A stretch of DNA of 64,000 nucleotides from Marinomonas spartinae (GTDB lineage Bacteria > Pseudomonadota > Gammaproteobacteria > Pseudomonadales > Marinomonadaceae): assembly GCF_900089775.1 (NCBI RefSeq), contig NZ_FLOB01000006.1, positions 162,942-226,941 on the forward strand, read 5' to 3'. Positions 35,236 to 45,667 of this stretch are shown piece after piece. The notes below the pieces were generated by a model, which did not search any database, had not been told where the DNA came from, and saw only the letters and a program-made list of their open reading frames with translations. The position numbers and the translations under genes were made by a program. Position 1 is the first letter of the stretch; each line of letters starts with the position of its first letter.

Positions 35236-36603
35236 ATGCAAACTGTAGAAGAGAATACCACCACGAAAAAAACGCGAAAAAAGTCTTTACTGCCTGTCGT
35301 TTCGGATCGTCACGAACATCGTGACATCATTTCTAGGTTGCCTACAGAATGGGCTCCGTGGCCGCAAGATAAAGGTTCTTGTAATTCTATTGCAAGAAAC
35401 CCCAGCAAAATGCCAGAAAGATTTCGCAAGCGTAAGTTGAAATGGCCAAAGCGTCCTGTGGTATTTATTTCGGATCCCCATGCGGATGCGACGGCATTTG
35501 AAGCTTCTTTGATCGCCGCTGGCGTAGTGCAGCAAAAAGAAGAAGGTCTGCAGCATTTAAAACTCACGAAAACAGGGCGCAAGACAGAAATTATTATCGG
35601 TGGGGATTGTCTTGATAAAGGGCCAAGCAATTTGTCTCTTTTGCGCAGTGTGAAGCATTTATATAAATTGGGCGCGCGGGTCACCTTATTGGCGGGGAAT
35701 CATGATTTGCGCTTGCTAATGGGGTTATTGGCGCTCAAAAGCTCAAAGCATAATATTGGAAATCAGCATTTTTTTGTTCGTATGGGGAAAAAGGTTATTC
35801 CCTTATTTAAAGAAGTGTTTGAACAATATTTAGAAGGTACCAAGTGGGATAAGAAGATTCCAGATGAGGATACCTGTCGTAAAATCTTGTTCCCCGATGG
35901 CAAGTGGTTTAAAGAATTTCCTTACCATGCTGCAGGTATTTTAACGGCAGAAGGGGTTGAACGAGAAGTGCATAAAATGCACAGCAAGGCTGATAGCTTT
36001 GAACAACACTGTCATACGGTGGGGTTATCGTTAAGACATGTTTATGCTGCATCACTACAGTGTCAAAAATTATTCTTGCATAAGAAGGGCGAGTTTAACT
36101 GGTTTTTCCGTAAAATGCGCTTGGTGGAAAAACGTGGTTCTTTCTTGTTTCTACATGCTGGATTAGATGATGCCATGGGCGAGCTGTTGCTAAAAAATGG
36201 CACTTCCTATGCTAATAAAGCGTTTCATCGCAACTTAAAGCACATGGATCTCTTTGGCTTTTACTATAGTTCCATTGCCAACACGTTCAGAACAAAATAC
36301 CGCGATGCGGACCTGCCTTTGACAGACCGAGGCGTGAATGCCATTCACAAAGCGGGAATTCACTTTGTGGTACAAGGCCACATCAATCGCCAAGAAGGTC
36401 AACGAATTGCCATCAAAAAAGGCCTGATTCATATTGAAGCCGATATTACCCTAGATGAGCATTCTCGCCAGCGAGAAGGGCTATTAGGCTATGGTATAGG
36501 TGCGACCTTGATCAATAAAAAACAGGGGTTAATTGGCATAAGTTGCGATTATCCTACCGCGAAAGTCCTCAAACCTAATGAATTAAGTGCCATTTATGGA
36601 TAA
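35236..36603 (+). CDS. Calcineurin-like metallophosphoesterase (GAK cluster)
   Basis: 455 residues. The metallophosphatase blocks are PVVFISDPHADATAFE (D-x-H), IIIGGDCLDKGPSNLSLL (GDxxDKG), LLAGNHDLRLLMG (GNHD), FLFLHAGLDDAMGEL and FVVQGHINRQEGQRI (GH-x-x-x). It resembles bis(5'-nucleosyl)-tetraphosphatase and PPP-type phosphatases, but has long insertions between GNHD and the C-terminal histidines. It follows the histidine phosphatase by 23 bp and precedes the amphi-Trp gene by 3 bp. It is likely a second phosphate-removing step of the same pathway. Confidence 0.85.
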   Translation: MQTVEENTTTKKTRKKSLLPVVSDRHEHRDIISRLPTEWAPWPQDKGSCNSIARNPSKMPERFRKRKLKWPKRPVVFISDPHADATAFEASLIAAGVVQQKEEGLQHLKLTKTGRKTEIIIGGDCLDKGPSNLSLLRSVKHLYKLGARVTLLAGNHDLRLLMGLLALKSSKHNIGNQHFFVRMGKKVIPLFKEVFEQYLEGTKWDKKIPDEDTCRKILFPDGKWFKEFPYHAAGILTAEGVEREVHKMHSKADSFEQHCHTVGLSLRHVYAASLQCQKLFLHKKGEFNWFFRKMRLVEKRGSFLFLHAGLDDAMGELLLKNGTSYANKAFHRNLKHMDLFGFYYSSIANTFRTKYRDADLPLTDRGVNAIHKAGIHFVVQGHINRQEGQRIAIKKGLIHIEADITLDEHSRQREGLLGYGIGATLINKKQGLIGISCDYPTAKVLKPNELSAIYG

Positions 36604-36606
36604 GCC

Positions 36607-36873
36607 ATGAAGTCAAAAACCGAATTTAAACACGAAGCTTTGCTTGATCCTGTTGATATTCAGGATGTATTAAAAGCCATCTCCAAGGGATTGGGAAAAG
36701 GTAAATTAGAATTCTCGGACGATAAAGGCACTCTGTCCCTTGGTCCTCAAGGGCTACTGTACTTAAAAGTCAGTGCGTCAGATGGGGATGATCGCCAACA
36801 AGTGGACATCAAACTGCGCTGGGAAAAAAAACCGAAAACCCTAAACAAAAAGCCCCCTAAAATAGAGGGCTAA
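36607..36873 (+). CDS. Amphi-Trp domain protein (GAK cluster)
   Basis: 88 residues: KTEFKHEALLDPVDIQDVLK, then ISKGLGKGKLEFSDDKGTLS, and a final KLRWEKKPK. This is the pattern of the small amphi-Trp domain (alternating amphipathic strands ending in a conserved Trp) that accompanies GAK loci. It may be the substrate or carrier. The gene ends in a hairpin (36851-36871) that appears to belong to a neighbouring gene on the other strand, so the last six codons overlap it. It starts three bases after the phosphoesterase stop. Confidence 0.8.
   Translation: MKSKTEFKHEALLDPVDIQDVLKAISKGLGKGKLEFSDDKGTLSLGPQGLLYLKVSASDGDDRQQVDIKLRWEKKPKTLNKKPPKIEG
36846..36871 (-). terminator. Minus-strand terminator overlapping the amphi-Trp gene end
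   Basis: AGCCCCCTA (36851-36859) pairs with TAGAGGGCT (36863-36871), 8 of 9, loop AAA. On the minus strand it is followed by TTTTTG, so it reads as the terminator of the dehydrogenase remnant at 36883-36972. Confidence 0.6.
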
Positions 36874-36882
36874 ATGACAGGG

Positions 36883-36972
36883 CTAAGACATCATGAGTCC
36901 GCCATCACTATTGATGGCTTGACCCGTGACATAAGCGGCATCTGGTCCTGCTAGAAAGGCCTCTGTATCGTT
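36883..36972 (-). pseudogene. C-terminal remnant of a short-chain dehydrogenase/reductase
   Basis: Read on the minus strand, the last 30 codons are GNDTEAFLAGPDAAYVTGQA then INSDGGLMMS and a stop. This is the typical SDR C-terminus (FLAGPDAxYxTGQAIxxDGG). No start codon or upstream SDR sequence remains; homology fades near 36975, just before the amidotransferase stop at 37021. It is a deletion or insertion scar at the edge of the GAK cluster. Confidence 0.75.
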
Positions 36973-37020
36973 TCCCGCTTCGCATGACGACGCTTGGGTT
37001 ATTGTTGAGATCGAGGGGGG

Positions 37021-37800
37021 TCATTCGGTCAGAAAATGAGGCAGTGGTTGCGTTATGTATTGTTGACCTGCGATTCTGGCCATATATCCCTCTGGGATCA
37101 AGGTCCAGCCTTCTCCTGATAATTCCAACGGCTCAGAACCGATCACAATATGTTTCTCAAAAGCTTTACAATATAAGCTGGGAGCATGTTCATCGCTGGA
37201 AAAACGCACAGCAAACAGTTCTTTTCCGTTAGACAGTACCGCCGTAAAGCGAAACGGCTCGGTAATATTTTTACTATCCATCAACACCAGAATTTGTTTA
37301 ATCGTTTTAGAGATCGCATCTTCTGGATCCGTCTCCAAGCCATTGGCAACCATCAAAAGAAAGATAACTTCTGAATCGGTTGCGCCTCTGCGTTCGTTAT
37401 ACAAATATTCAGGTATTAAACGATCCAAATGCCAACGTAACGCTTCATAGTCACCAATTTGGCCATTATGCATAAACAACCAGTTTTTATAGCCAAAAGG
37501 GTGGCAGTTTGAGCGATTGGTGGCCGTACCCGTTGATGCGCGGACATGAGCAAAAAATAACCCGCTTTTGATATGGCGCGCGAGACTTTTTAGGTTGCAA
37601 TCACTCCATGCAGGTAAAATTTCATGGTAGAGGCCTGGCTCTTCTCGTTCGTCATACCAGCCAAGGCCAAAGCCGTCTGCATTAACGGTGACTTCGGATT
37701 TTCGAGCACTTAAGCTTTGATGAATAAGAGAGTGGTCAGGTTCAAATAGTAGGGACTCAAGGTAGACAGGGTCACCTTGATATGCCATCCAGCGACACAT
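37021..37800 (-). CDS. Class II glutamine amidotransferase (YafJ-like)
   Basis: 259 residues. The N-terminal nucleophile is Cys2 (MCRWMAYQGDPVYLESLL) after Met removal. Further family blocks are NADGFGLGWYD, HVRASTGTATNRSNCHPFGY and WLFMHNGQIGDY, and a C-terminal YCKAFEKHIVIGSEPLELS. It has the stand-alone glutaminase-like fold of YafJ and DUG3, with no synthetase domain. The ammonia acceptor is unknown; DUG3 relatives act on gamma-glutamyl compounds. It is oriented opposite to the GAK genes and is not obviously part of that system. Confidence 0.9.
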   Translation of the reverse strand: MCRWMAYQGDPVYLESLLFEPDHSLIHQSLSARKSEVTVNADGFGLGWYDEREEPGLYHEILPAWSDCNLKSLARHIKSGLFFAHVRASTGTATNRSNCHPFGYKNWLFMHNGQIGDYEALRWHLDRLIPEYLYNERRGATDSEVIFLLMVANGLETDPEDAISKTIKQILVLMDSKNITEPFRFTAVLSNGKELFAVRFSSDEHAPSLYCKAFEKHIVIGSEPLELSGEGWTLIPEGYMARIAGQQYITQPLPHFLTE

Positions 37801-37873
37801 TTATGCTTATCTCCAAAATAAAACAGGAAGGTAAAGTACCTTCCTTATAGTTATTAAATTATTGTATAGGATT

Positions 37874-39905
<2,032 letters not shown>

Positions 39906-40316
39906 TTATTTATCAACTGGTGCCGAGTCAACGACAATGCGATCGCCGTCTACTTTAAAGAAGAAGCAATCCCGCCTGTTGGTATGGCAAGCGGGTCCCG
40001 TTTGATCAACCTGCAATAAAATGGCATCGCCGTCACAATCAAAAGACATAGACACTAAAGATTGGCGGTGGCCAGAGCTTTCACCTTTGCGCCAGTAAGT
40101 TTGACGAGAACGTGACCAATAGCACACTTGACCCGTTTCTAGGGTTTCACGAATGGATTTTTCATTCATATAGGCGAGCATGAGGACTTCACCTGTATCG
40201 TGTTGCTGGGCAATGGCCGCGACGAGACCGTCTTTGTCTGTCTTTAAATTCGCAAAAAGAGTGTCTAGGGAAAAGGTTTCACCTTTTTTTAGGTGTTCGT
40301 AGTCTTTTAAGCTCAT
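39906..40316 (-). CDS. hisI: Phosphoribosyl-AMP cyclohydrolase
   Basis: 136 residues, the stand-alone HisI form without HisE. Conserved blocks are AAIAQQHDTGEVLMLAYMNE, TGQVCYWSRSRQTYWRKGESSGHRQ, the magnesium site DCDGDAILLQVDQTGPACH and the zinc Cys of NRRDCFFFK. It opens the purine ring of PR-AMP in histidine biosynthesis. It overlaps the upstream pterin-synthase-like gene by 4 bp (ATGA), an unusual partnership. No other his genes are in the window. Confidence 0.95.
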   Translation of the reverse strand: MSLKDYEHLKKGETFSLDTLFANLKTDKDGLVAAIAQQHDTGEVLMLAYMNEKSIRETLETGQVCYWSRSRQTYWRKGESSGHRQSLVSMSFDCDGDAILLQVDQTGPACHTNRRDCFFFKVDGDRIVVDSAPVDK

Positions 40317-41188
40317 GCGTCGACGTCCTTAAGGAAGGTTTTTTCAGAAATCGCCCCTTTTCCAATCCCTTCAAAGGCATGTACCTCGATGTGTTTGCCG
40401 GGATTTTCTTCCGCTAGTGTCTGTGCAATATGGGCGGACAAGGATTCAACGGTAGTATCACCGTTCAGCATATAAACTTGCTGACTGTTAATGGTCAGCT
40501 CGAAAAAGCCTTGCTGACTAACATAACCGAAATGGTGATAGTGGTGACCATGCTCTTCAATGATACCCAGTAGATCGTCTTCTGTGCCGAGATAAATATC
40601 ATGCCAACGCTGTGCCCATTGGTTTTCCAACTCGCTATCTTGCTGACCATCGCTATAGATCTTAATGGTAGAACGGTGGCCATGGGCGATGCGTTGACAA
40701 TTACCTGCGTGTTTTTTCAACCCATGGCTATATTGGTATTGCGCGCCCTCGATATTCTCAGGTGTAAAGCGAATACTGACCGCTTCTAATTCAGCAGGTA
40801 ATAGATCCAGAATCTGTGATTCTACCCAACTGGCGGCGGTTTGCGGCGTGATATTCTCCATAGGGAGGGCGCAAATGGCTTGTACGGGGGCGTCGCAGCG
40901 AAAGCGGCTTCCATCGTCGTGATCAAATTGAAAGGACACACGGCCTTGAGTCATATCCGTAAGATGTGCATTGGGATGATTCACAGGAATCGCCAGCATA
41001 TGGTCGATATGCTCGTCCAGCCATTTTTTAATTTGCTTTTTAACGATGCTGAAATCGCAAATCATGCTCTCGTCGTTTAATTTACCTGTTAGCACGACAT
41101 CTGTTTGCCAGCTTTCACCTAAAAGGCCACGTTGGGCATCAAAATAGGATAGATCGACCTGGGTCAGGTTGTTAACAAATAGCTTCAA
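40313..41188 (-). CDS. Two-domain 6-pyruvoyl-tetrahydropterin synthase/QueD-like protein
   Basis: 291 residues made of two PTPS/QueD-type units. The first (about 1-130) keeps the strand-helix pattern CDFSIVKKQIKKWLDEHIDH but lacks the HGH zinc motif. The second (about 150-291) has NCQRIAHGHRSTIKIYSDG with Cys and HGH, and ends in the acidic VEVHAFEGIGKGA. Ordinary QueD is about 120-150 residues with one unit. It probably acts on a dihydroneopterin triphosphate-like substrate, but may not be the queuosine enzyme. It is translationally coupled to hisI. Confidence 0.78.
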   Translation of the reverse strand: MKLFVNNLTQVDLSYFDAQRGLLGESWQTDVVLTGKLNDESMICDFSIVKKQIKKWLDEHIDHMLAIPVNHPNAHLTDMTQGRVSFQFDHDDGSRFRCDAPVQAICALPMENITPQTAASWVESQILDLLPAELEAVSIRFTPENIEGAQYQYSHGLKKHAGNCQRIAHGHRSTIKIYSDGQQDSELENQWAQRWHDIYLGTEDDLLGIIEEHGHHYHHFGYVSQQGFFELTINSQQVYMLNGDTTVESLSAHIAQTLAEENPGKHIEVHAFEGIGKGAISEKTFLKDVDA

Positions 41189-41451
41189 GTAGCCACTCCT
41201 TTATTCATAATGGCGCATATATTACAGCAAATACGCAAAGAATACCGTAAACGGTGAGTTTGCGACTATAGACAAGCCTTCTAAGAGCATGGATAGAAAG
41301 TGCATTTTATCCCTTAAGTGACTTTTCTTCGTTAGCTGGGAGCCGAGGGCGAAGTTAGTAAGGGAAGTAGGGGATAGAGAAGGGCGAGTGGACCAAAACA
41401 TCTATTTGATGAAAGGAAAGCCTAAGCGTTTGAAAAAGTTAAAAAAGCGTG

Positions 41452-41479
41452 TTGATATCTCAGATTAGATGCGTATAAT
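41452..41479 (+). promoter_or_regulatory. Sigma-70 promoter of the 4.5S RNA gene
   Basis: -35 TTGATA (41452-41457) and a perfect -10 TATAAT (41474-41479) are separated by 16 bp, followed by GCCCC, about 30 bp before the mature RNA. Confidence 0.75.
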
Positions 41480-41509
41480 CTCGCCCCAAGGTCAACAGGC
41501 CTCCTTTAT

Positions 41510-41622
41510 GGTGTCTCTGCTGGTCCCCTCGCAACAATAAACCGTTAATCTGGTCAGGTCCGGAAGGAAGCAGCCACAGCGGTGGACTTGTGTGCCGAGG
41601 TGCGGCTGGTGGAGATGCCACC
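41510..41622 (+). ncRNA. ffs: 4.5S RNA, signal recognition particle RNA
   Basis: The domain IV apical hairpin is unmistakable: CAGGTCCGGAAGGAAGCAGC, with the GGAA tetraloop and the asymmetric AGCAGC loop that binds Ffh. The 5' side CTGGTCCCCTCGCAAC corresponds to the E. coli 4.5S arm. The ends GGTGTCTC and GGAGATGCCACC pair to close a molecule of about 113 nt. Ends may be a few bases off. It lies immediately before the restriction island, with a strong promoter upstream. Confidence 0.93.
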
Positions 41623-41768
41623 TTAATCTCCCCATTGTAAATTCACTCCATAAGTTGTCAAATTTGCAGTATATGCTGACATAAATGCAATCTTCGCTAG
41701 CCTAGTCCAAATAAAACTATCTACAAATTTCTTTGCAGAAAAAATCGCTCAATGATTATGCAAGCCGC

Positions 41769-42515
41769 TCAATAACTCCAGTCTTCATAAGCCAAAGGTA
41801 AACTATTGAGTAAGTCTCGGCGTTCGCGCCAGTTTGGAAGGTGCTTATCCATTAGGGAGCGAAAGCGCTGGTTATGGTGGCGCTCAAGTAAATGTATCAA
41901 TTCATGCACGAGAATGTACTCCAAGCATTCAGGAGGCTTTTTGGCTAACTCGAGATTGAGCCAAACTCGTTTTGCCTGAATGTTACAACTTCCCCATTTG
42001 GTTTTCATTTTCTTGATATTGACAGAATTTGCTTCAACATTGAGTTTGTGTTGCCAATAGGGGAGTAGTTTGGCTAGCGAGCCTTGTATCTCGTTACGAT
42101 AGTAGCGGTTAAGCAGTTTAAGCTTATTGTCAGCCGTCGTATTGTGAGCGGTGGCGAGTTCTAATTTACCATTACCTTTTGCGAGCACACGGTGTTTCCC
42201 GTCTGAGTGGGTGAGTTCTAAGCGGTATTTCTTCCCCCAAAGATAGTGGCATTCACCATTGACCATTTCACGGACAGACTGACGCTCTTGGCCCTTAAAG
42301 TCTGCTTGTTGTTTTTTTATCCAACTGAGTTTATTAATGATGGCGAGTCGAATTTTCTGTTCAGTTGTCGTACTCGGAATGGCAAGACGAACTCTGCCAT
42401 TGGGAGGCAAGACACTAAGATGAATGTTTTTGATATTTCGCCTATGTATCTCCACCTCTACATCGCCAATTTGTATGAGCTCTACAGCGTTTCTATTCGA
42501 CTTCGGACTGGCCAC
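41769..42515 (-). CDS. YgjP-like metallopeptidase domain protein (DUF45/M48-like)
   Basis: 248 residues from a GTG start that overlaps the hsdR stop by one base (TAGTG). The zinc motif LVHELIHLLERHHNQRFRSL is HExxH-like (HELIH) with a third His, and MKTKWGSCNIQAKRVWLNLE is the strand typical of YgjP/SprT-like proteins. Members are often found at the end of type I restriction operons. The role is unknown; cleavage or turnover of HsdR during restriction alleviation is one idea, unproven. It is the last gene of the island. Confidence 0.85.
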   Translation of the reverse strand: MASPKSNRNAVELIQIGDVEVEIHRRNIKNIHLSVLPPNGRVRLAIPSTTTEQKIRLAIINKLSWIKKQQADFKGQERQSVREMVNGECHYLWGKKYRLELTHSDGKHRVLAKGNGKLELATAHNTTADNKLKLLNRYYRNEIQGSLAKLLPYWQHKLNVEANSVNIKKMKTKWGSCNIQAKRVWLNLELAKKPPECLEYILVHELIHLLERHHNQRFRSLMDKHLPNWRERRDLLNSLPLAYEDWSY

Positions 42516-45500
42516 TAGCGGTATTCCTTTTGTGCTTTAATAAGCTCCATTAATTCGCTGATGTTTACATCATAGTCAGCGGTCTCTTCTCGGATAGCAT
42601 TAGCGATTTCTCTTTCTTTGAAACGGTCTCCATGCCAGTCTGCTTTTTTAGTAAAACGCACAGCCATATCAATTTTTGCAGTAAGGGTCTCATTTTGACC
42701 AAAGTTATCGAAAATAGCCTGTTTCGCAGGGGAGTCTACCGATTCTGGGTAGTTTTTTGAGCTATTTTCTGCTGGCTTCTTTACTTTGCAGGCAAGCTCT
42801 CGGATTTGCTCAAGATACTCTTGATAGCTGATGGCTTGCTGTCTGCGCTGTTGAATGATTTCGTCTAACAGTGAAGCCATGCTATCGAAATATTTTGGAT
42901 TGACTGGGTTTTCGTCAATGATGGTTTTGCGGACGTTGTTTTCTATGGCTTCGGCCATTGCCTCTTCGCTTTGACGTAGACCTTCAGGTAAAGAGTCGAG
43001 TCCTTCACCATTATTGTTCACCACTAAGTCAATCAGGCCAAACTCTTTGAAATCTATTAATAGTTCACTATCATCCGCACGAATATACATATCTAACAGA
43101 TGACGCATAGCGGGCTCAAGGCGCTTCATATCAAGGTTGTCTTCACTCGCCCATTTCACTTCGTCACGTACTTTTTCATAATAGGCGACTTCGTTCTTAA
43201 TATTTTCTGCTTGTTCGAATGTGTAGCCTGCCTGTTCCATTTCATTAGCGAGGTTGGTATAAGCGCGAATCAATTTAGCGACCGATTGATAAAGTGTTAA
43301 ACGCAGTGCTTCTTTCTCGGTGCGTTCGTTTTCATCCTTTGGTTCTGCACCAGAGATACCACAAAAAAAGTGAATAAAGTCGATGGTATCTCTAGGGGCT
43401 TTGACTGGCTCACAAAGCATCCTCACAGCTTCTAGCGCATTATCTAAGTCTGAGCGAGAATCTTGTAAGCGATCTTTCAAAAGGTCTTTAACATCCTCCG
43501 CATCGTAACCATCAAACGCTTCGGCGGTGTAGTCCTTAATGGCTTTATCCAGCGAACGAAACAAGTCCTTATAGTCGATAATATAACCGTACTCTTTTTC
43601 TTCGCCATCCAATCTATTTACACGGCAGATTGCTTGAAACAGGCTATGATCAGCCATCTTTTTATCAATATAAAGATAGGTTGCCGAAGGCGCATCAAAC
43701 CCTGTTAGGAGCTTATCCACAACAATCAATAAACGCATTTGACCGGGTTCTTCGATAAAACGCTTCTTCACTGTAAGTTCAAATTCTTCCACCCGTTTTG
43801 CGGCTTCATCTTCACTTTGCTCAAAGTAGTCGGCCAGCATCTTACGGTAGGTGTCATACTTAAACAGCTTTTCGGTTAACCCCTCACCCGAGGCTTCACC
43901 TTTAATCGAGCTCGTTTCTGGCTTGTAGCTGGTTACCACAGCGCACTTACCGGCAAAGTCCGTTTTACTAAAGAGGTCATACACCACACAGGCTTGATGA
44001 ACGCTGGCGCACACCAACATGGCATTGCCTCGTCCGGTCATCAAGGCGGGCTTGGTCTCCATATCCATTAGAATATCGCTGACGATTTGCTCTAAACGCG
44101 ATTTACTAGAGAGCACTTTCTGCATCGTGCCCCATTTCTGTTTAAGCTGCATTTTGGCTAGATTAGATAAGCCCTTGGTTTTTGCATCAAACCATTGATC
44201 TACCTTCTTCTCGGAGGTTAAATGTTGGTCAATATCTCGTGCTTCATAACGCAGATCTAGTACCACACCATCGCTAACTGCCTCATCAAATTTATAAGTG
44301 TGGATAAAGGGGCCAAACACTTCTAAGGATTTTTTCTTGTCCTTTTTCATAAGTGGCGTACCGGTAAAGCCAATAAACATGGCGTCCGGTAAGAGATTTT
44401 TCATGGCCTCATGCAGTTTGCCCGATTGAGTTCTGTGGCACTCATCAACAAAAACAAACACATTACCCTTGGCGACAAAGTCACTGGGTAAATGATCGGT
44501 GAGTTCATCTAGGTAGGATTGAGTCGCCTCTAAATCTTGCTCCTCGGTAGTGGATTCGCCATGACGACCAAATTTATGCACCAAAGAACAAAATAGCCAA
44601 GGATTCGGCTGATTTAACGTCGCGACCAAATCACTGCCACTCTTGGTGCGATAAATGGCTTCATCGACCCCAGAAAACACTTTTTCAATTTGCTGATCAA
44701 GCTCTGTCCGGTCGGTCACAATAAGCACACGAGAGTCCGTCACATTTTCTCGTATCCACTTTGCCAACCACACCATGGTCAAACTCTTACCTGAGCCTTG
44801 AGTATGCCAAATAATGCCATCTTGACGATTTTTAATATGCTGCTTCGCGGCTTGAACGCCAAAGAACTGGTTGTGACGACAGGTCTTTTTGATGCCTGCA
44901 TCGTAGACAATAAAATTATGAATCAACTCCAGAAAACGATATTTGTTACAGAGCTGAGCAATATGAGTATCCAGAATGGTTGTGGTGTAGGTTTTAGCAA
45001 GAGGTGGCGTATTCGGTTTTTCTGCTTCCTTCCATTCTAAATAGTATTTTTCTGACGTTTCTATCGCCCCATAGCGAATGCCTTGGGTATCATTCCCCGC
45101 CATGACCAACTGCATGGTTGTAAAGAAATTGCGGATAAAGTCCTTCTTTTGATTATCTAGGTTTTGGCGAATGCCTTCACTTACCGAAACCGAAGAACGT
45201 TTTAACTCGATCACCCCAAGCGCAATACCATTCACATAAATCACAATATCAGGACGCTTGGTTTTAGGAGAGAGCTGCGTGCCTTTTATCGTCACTTCTT
45301 CTGCGATGGCAAAGTGGTTTCTTTCTGGATTTTCCCAGTCAATCAGCCAAACGGTTTGGTTTAGTTCACCTGCACCTTCCTTTTCCTTTACGCCATAGCG
45401 CAAAAGACGATACACCTCTTTATTGGCATCAAACAGCTTTTTACCTTCACCCAATGCCGCAGCGGAATCCAAGCGTCGTAATGCTCGTGTTATCAGTGCC

Positions 45501-45667
45501 TCCGAAACACCACGACCTTTAAGCCACTGAGTCAATAAGCCAAACTCAATATTGCTATTGCCTTCGCGATATTCCCAATTGCCCAAATAGTCATAACCCA
45601 GTTGGTCTTTAAAGAACTTAACCACTCGGTTTTGTGTACTTCTTTCTAACTGACCGACATTGCTCAT
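42515..45667 (-). CDS. hsdR: Type I restriction endonuclease R subunit
   Basis: 1050 residues. The nuclease motif is PDIVIYVNGIALGVIELKRS (PD...ExK, residues about 135-155). The SF2 translocase motifs are IIWHTQGSGKSLTMVWLAKW (I), VFVDECHRTQSGKLH (DEAD-like DECH), GFTGTPLMKKDKK (III) and LLIVVDKLLTGFDAPSATYL then QAICRVNRL (V/VI). A helical C-terminus probably contacts HsdM. It translocates DNA towards the bound complex and cuts unmodified DNA. Its start overlaps the upstream DUF262 gene by 4 bp. Confidence 0.95.
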   Translation of the reverse strand: MSNVGQLERSTQNRVVKFFKDQLGYDYLGNWEYREGNSNIEFGLLTQWLKGRGVSEALITRALRRLDSAAALGEGKKLFDANKEVYRLLRYGVKEKEGAGELNQTVWLIDWENPERNHFAIAEEVTIKGTQLSPKTKRPDIVIYVNGIALGVIELKRSSVSVSEGIRQNLDNQKKDFIRNFFTTMQLVMAGNDTQGIRYGAIETSEKYYLEWKEAEKPNTPPLAKTYTTTILDTHIAQLCNKYRFLELIHNFIVYDAGIKKTCRHNQFFGVQAAKQHIKNRQDGIIWHTQGSGKSLTMVWLAKWIRENVTDSRVLIVTDRTELDQQIEKVFSGVDEAIYRTKSGSDLVATLNQPNPWLFCSLVHKFGRHGESTTEEQDLEATQSYLDELTDHLPSDFVAKGNVFVFVDECHRTQSGKLHEAMKNLLPDAMFIGFTGTPLMKKDKKKSLEVFGPFIHTYKFDEAVSDGVVLDLRYEARDIDQHLTSEKKVDQWFDAKTKGLSNLAKMQLKQKWGTMQKVLSSKSRLEQIVSDILMDMETKPALMTGRGNAMLVCASVHQACVVYDLFSKTDFAGKCAVVTSYKPETSSIKGEASGEGLTEKLFKYDTYRKMLADYFEQSEDEAAKRVEEFELTVKKRFIEEPGQMRLLIVVDKLLTGFDAPSATYLYIDKKMADHSLFQAICRVNRLDGEEKEYGYIIDYKDLFRSLDKAIKDYTAEAFDGYDAEDVKDLLKDRLQDSRSDLDNALEAVRMLCEPVKAPRDTIDFIHFFCGISGAEPKDENERTEKEALRLTLYQSVAKLIRAYTNLANEMEQAGYTFEQAENIKNEVAYYEKVRDEVKWASEDNLDMKRLEPAMRHLLDMYIRADDSELLIDFKEFGLIDLVVNNNGEGLDSLPEGLRQSEEAMAEAIENNVRKTIIDENPVNPKYFDSMASLLDEIIQQRRQQAISYQEYLEQIRELACKVKKPAENSSKNYPESVDSPAKQAIFDNFGQNETLTAKIDMAVRFTKKADWHGDRFKEREIANAIREETADYDVNISELMELIKAQKEYR

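Noticed and set aside
30843..36873. Toxin-antitoxin or phage-defence interpretation of the GAK cluster
   Set aside because: No nuclease, toxin or antitoxin motif. The enzyme set (ligase, kinases, phosphatases) fits a modification pathway better.
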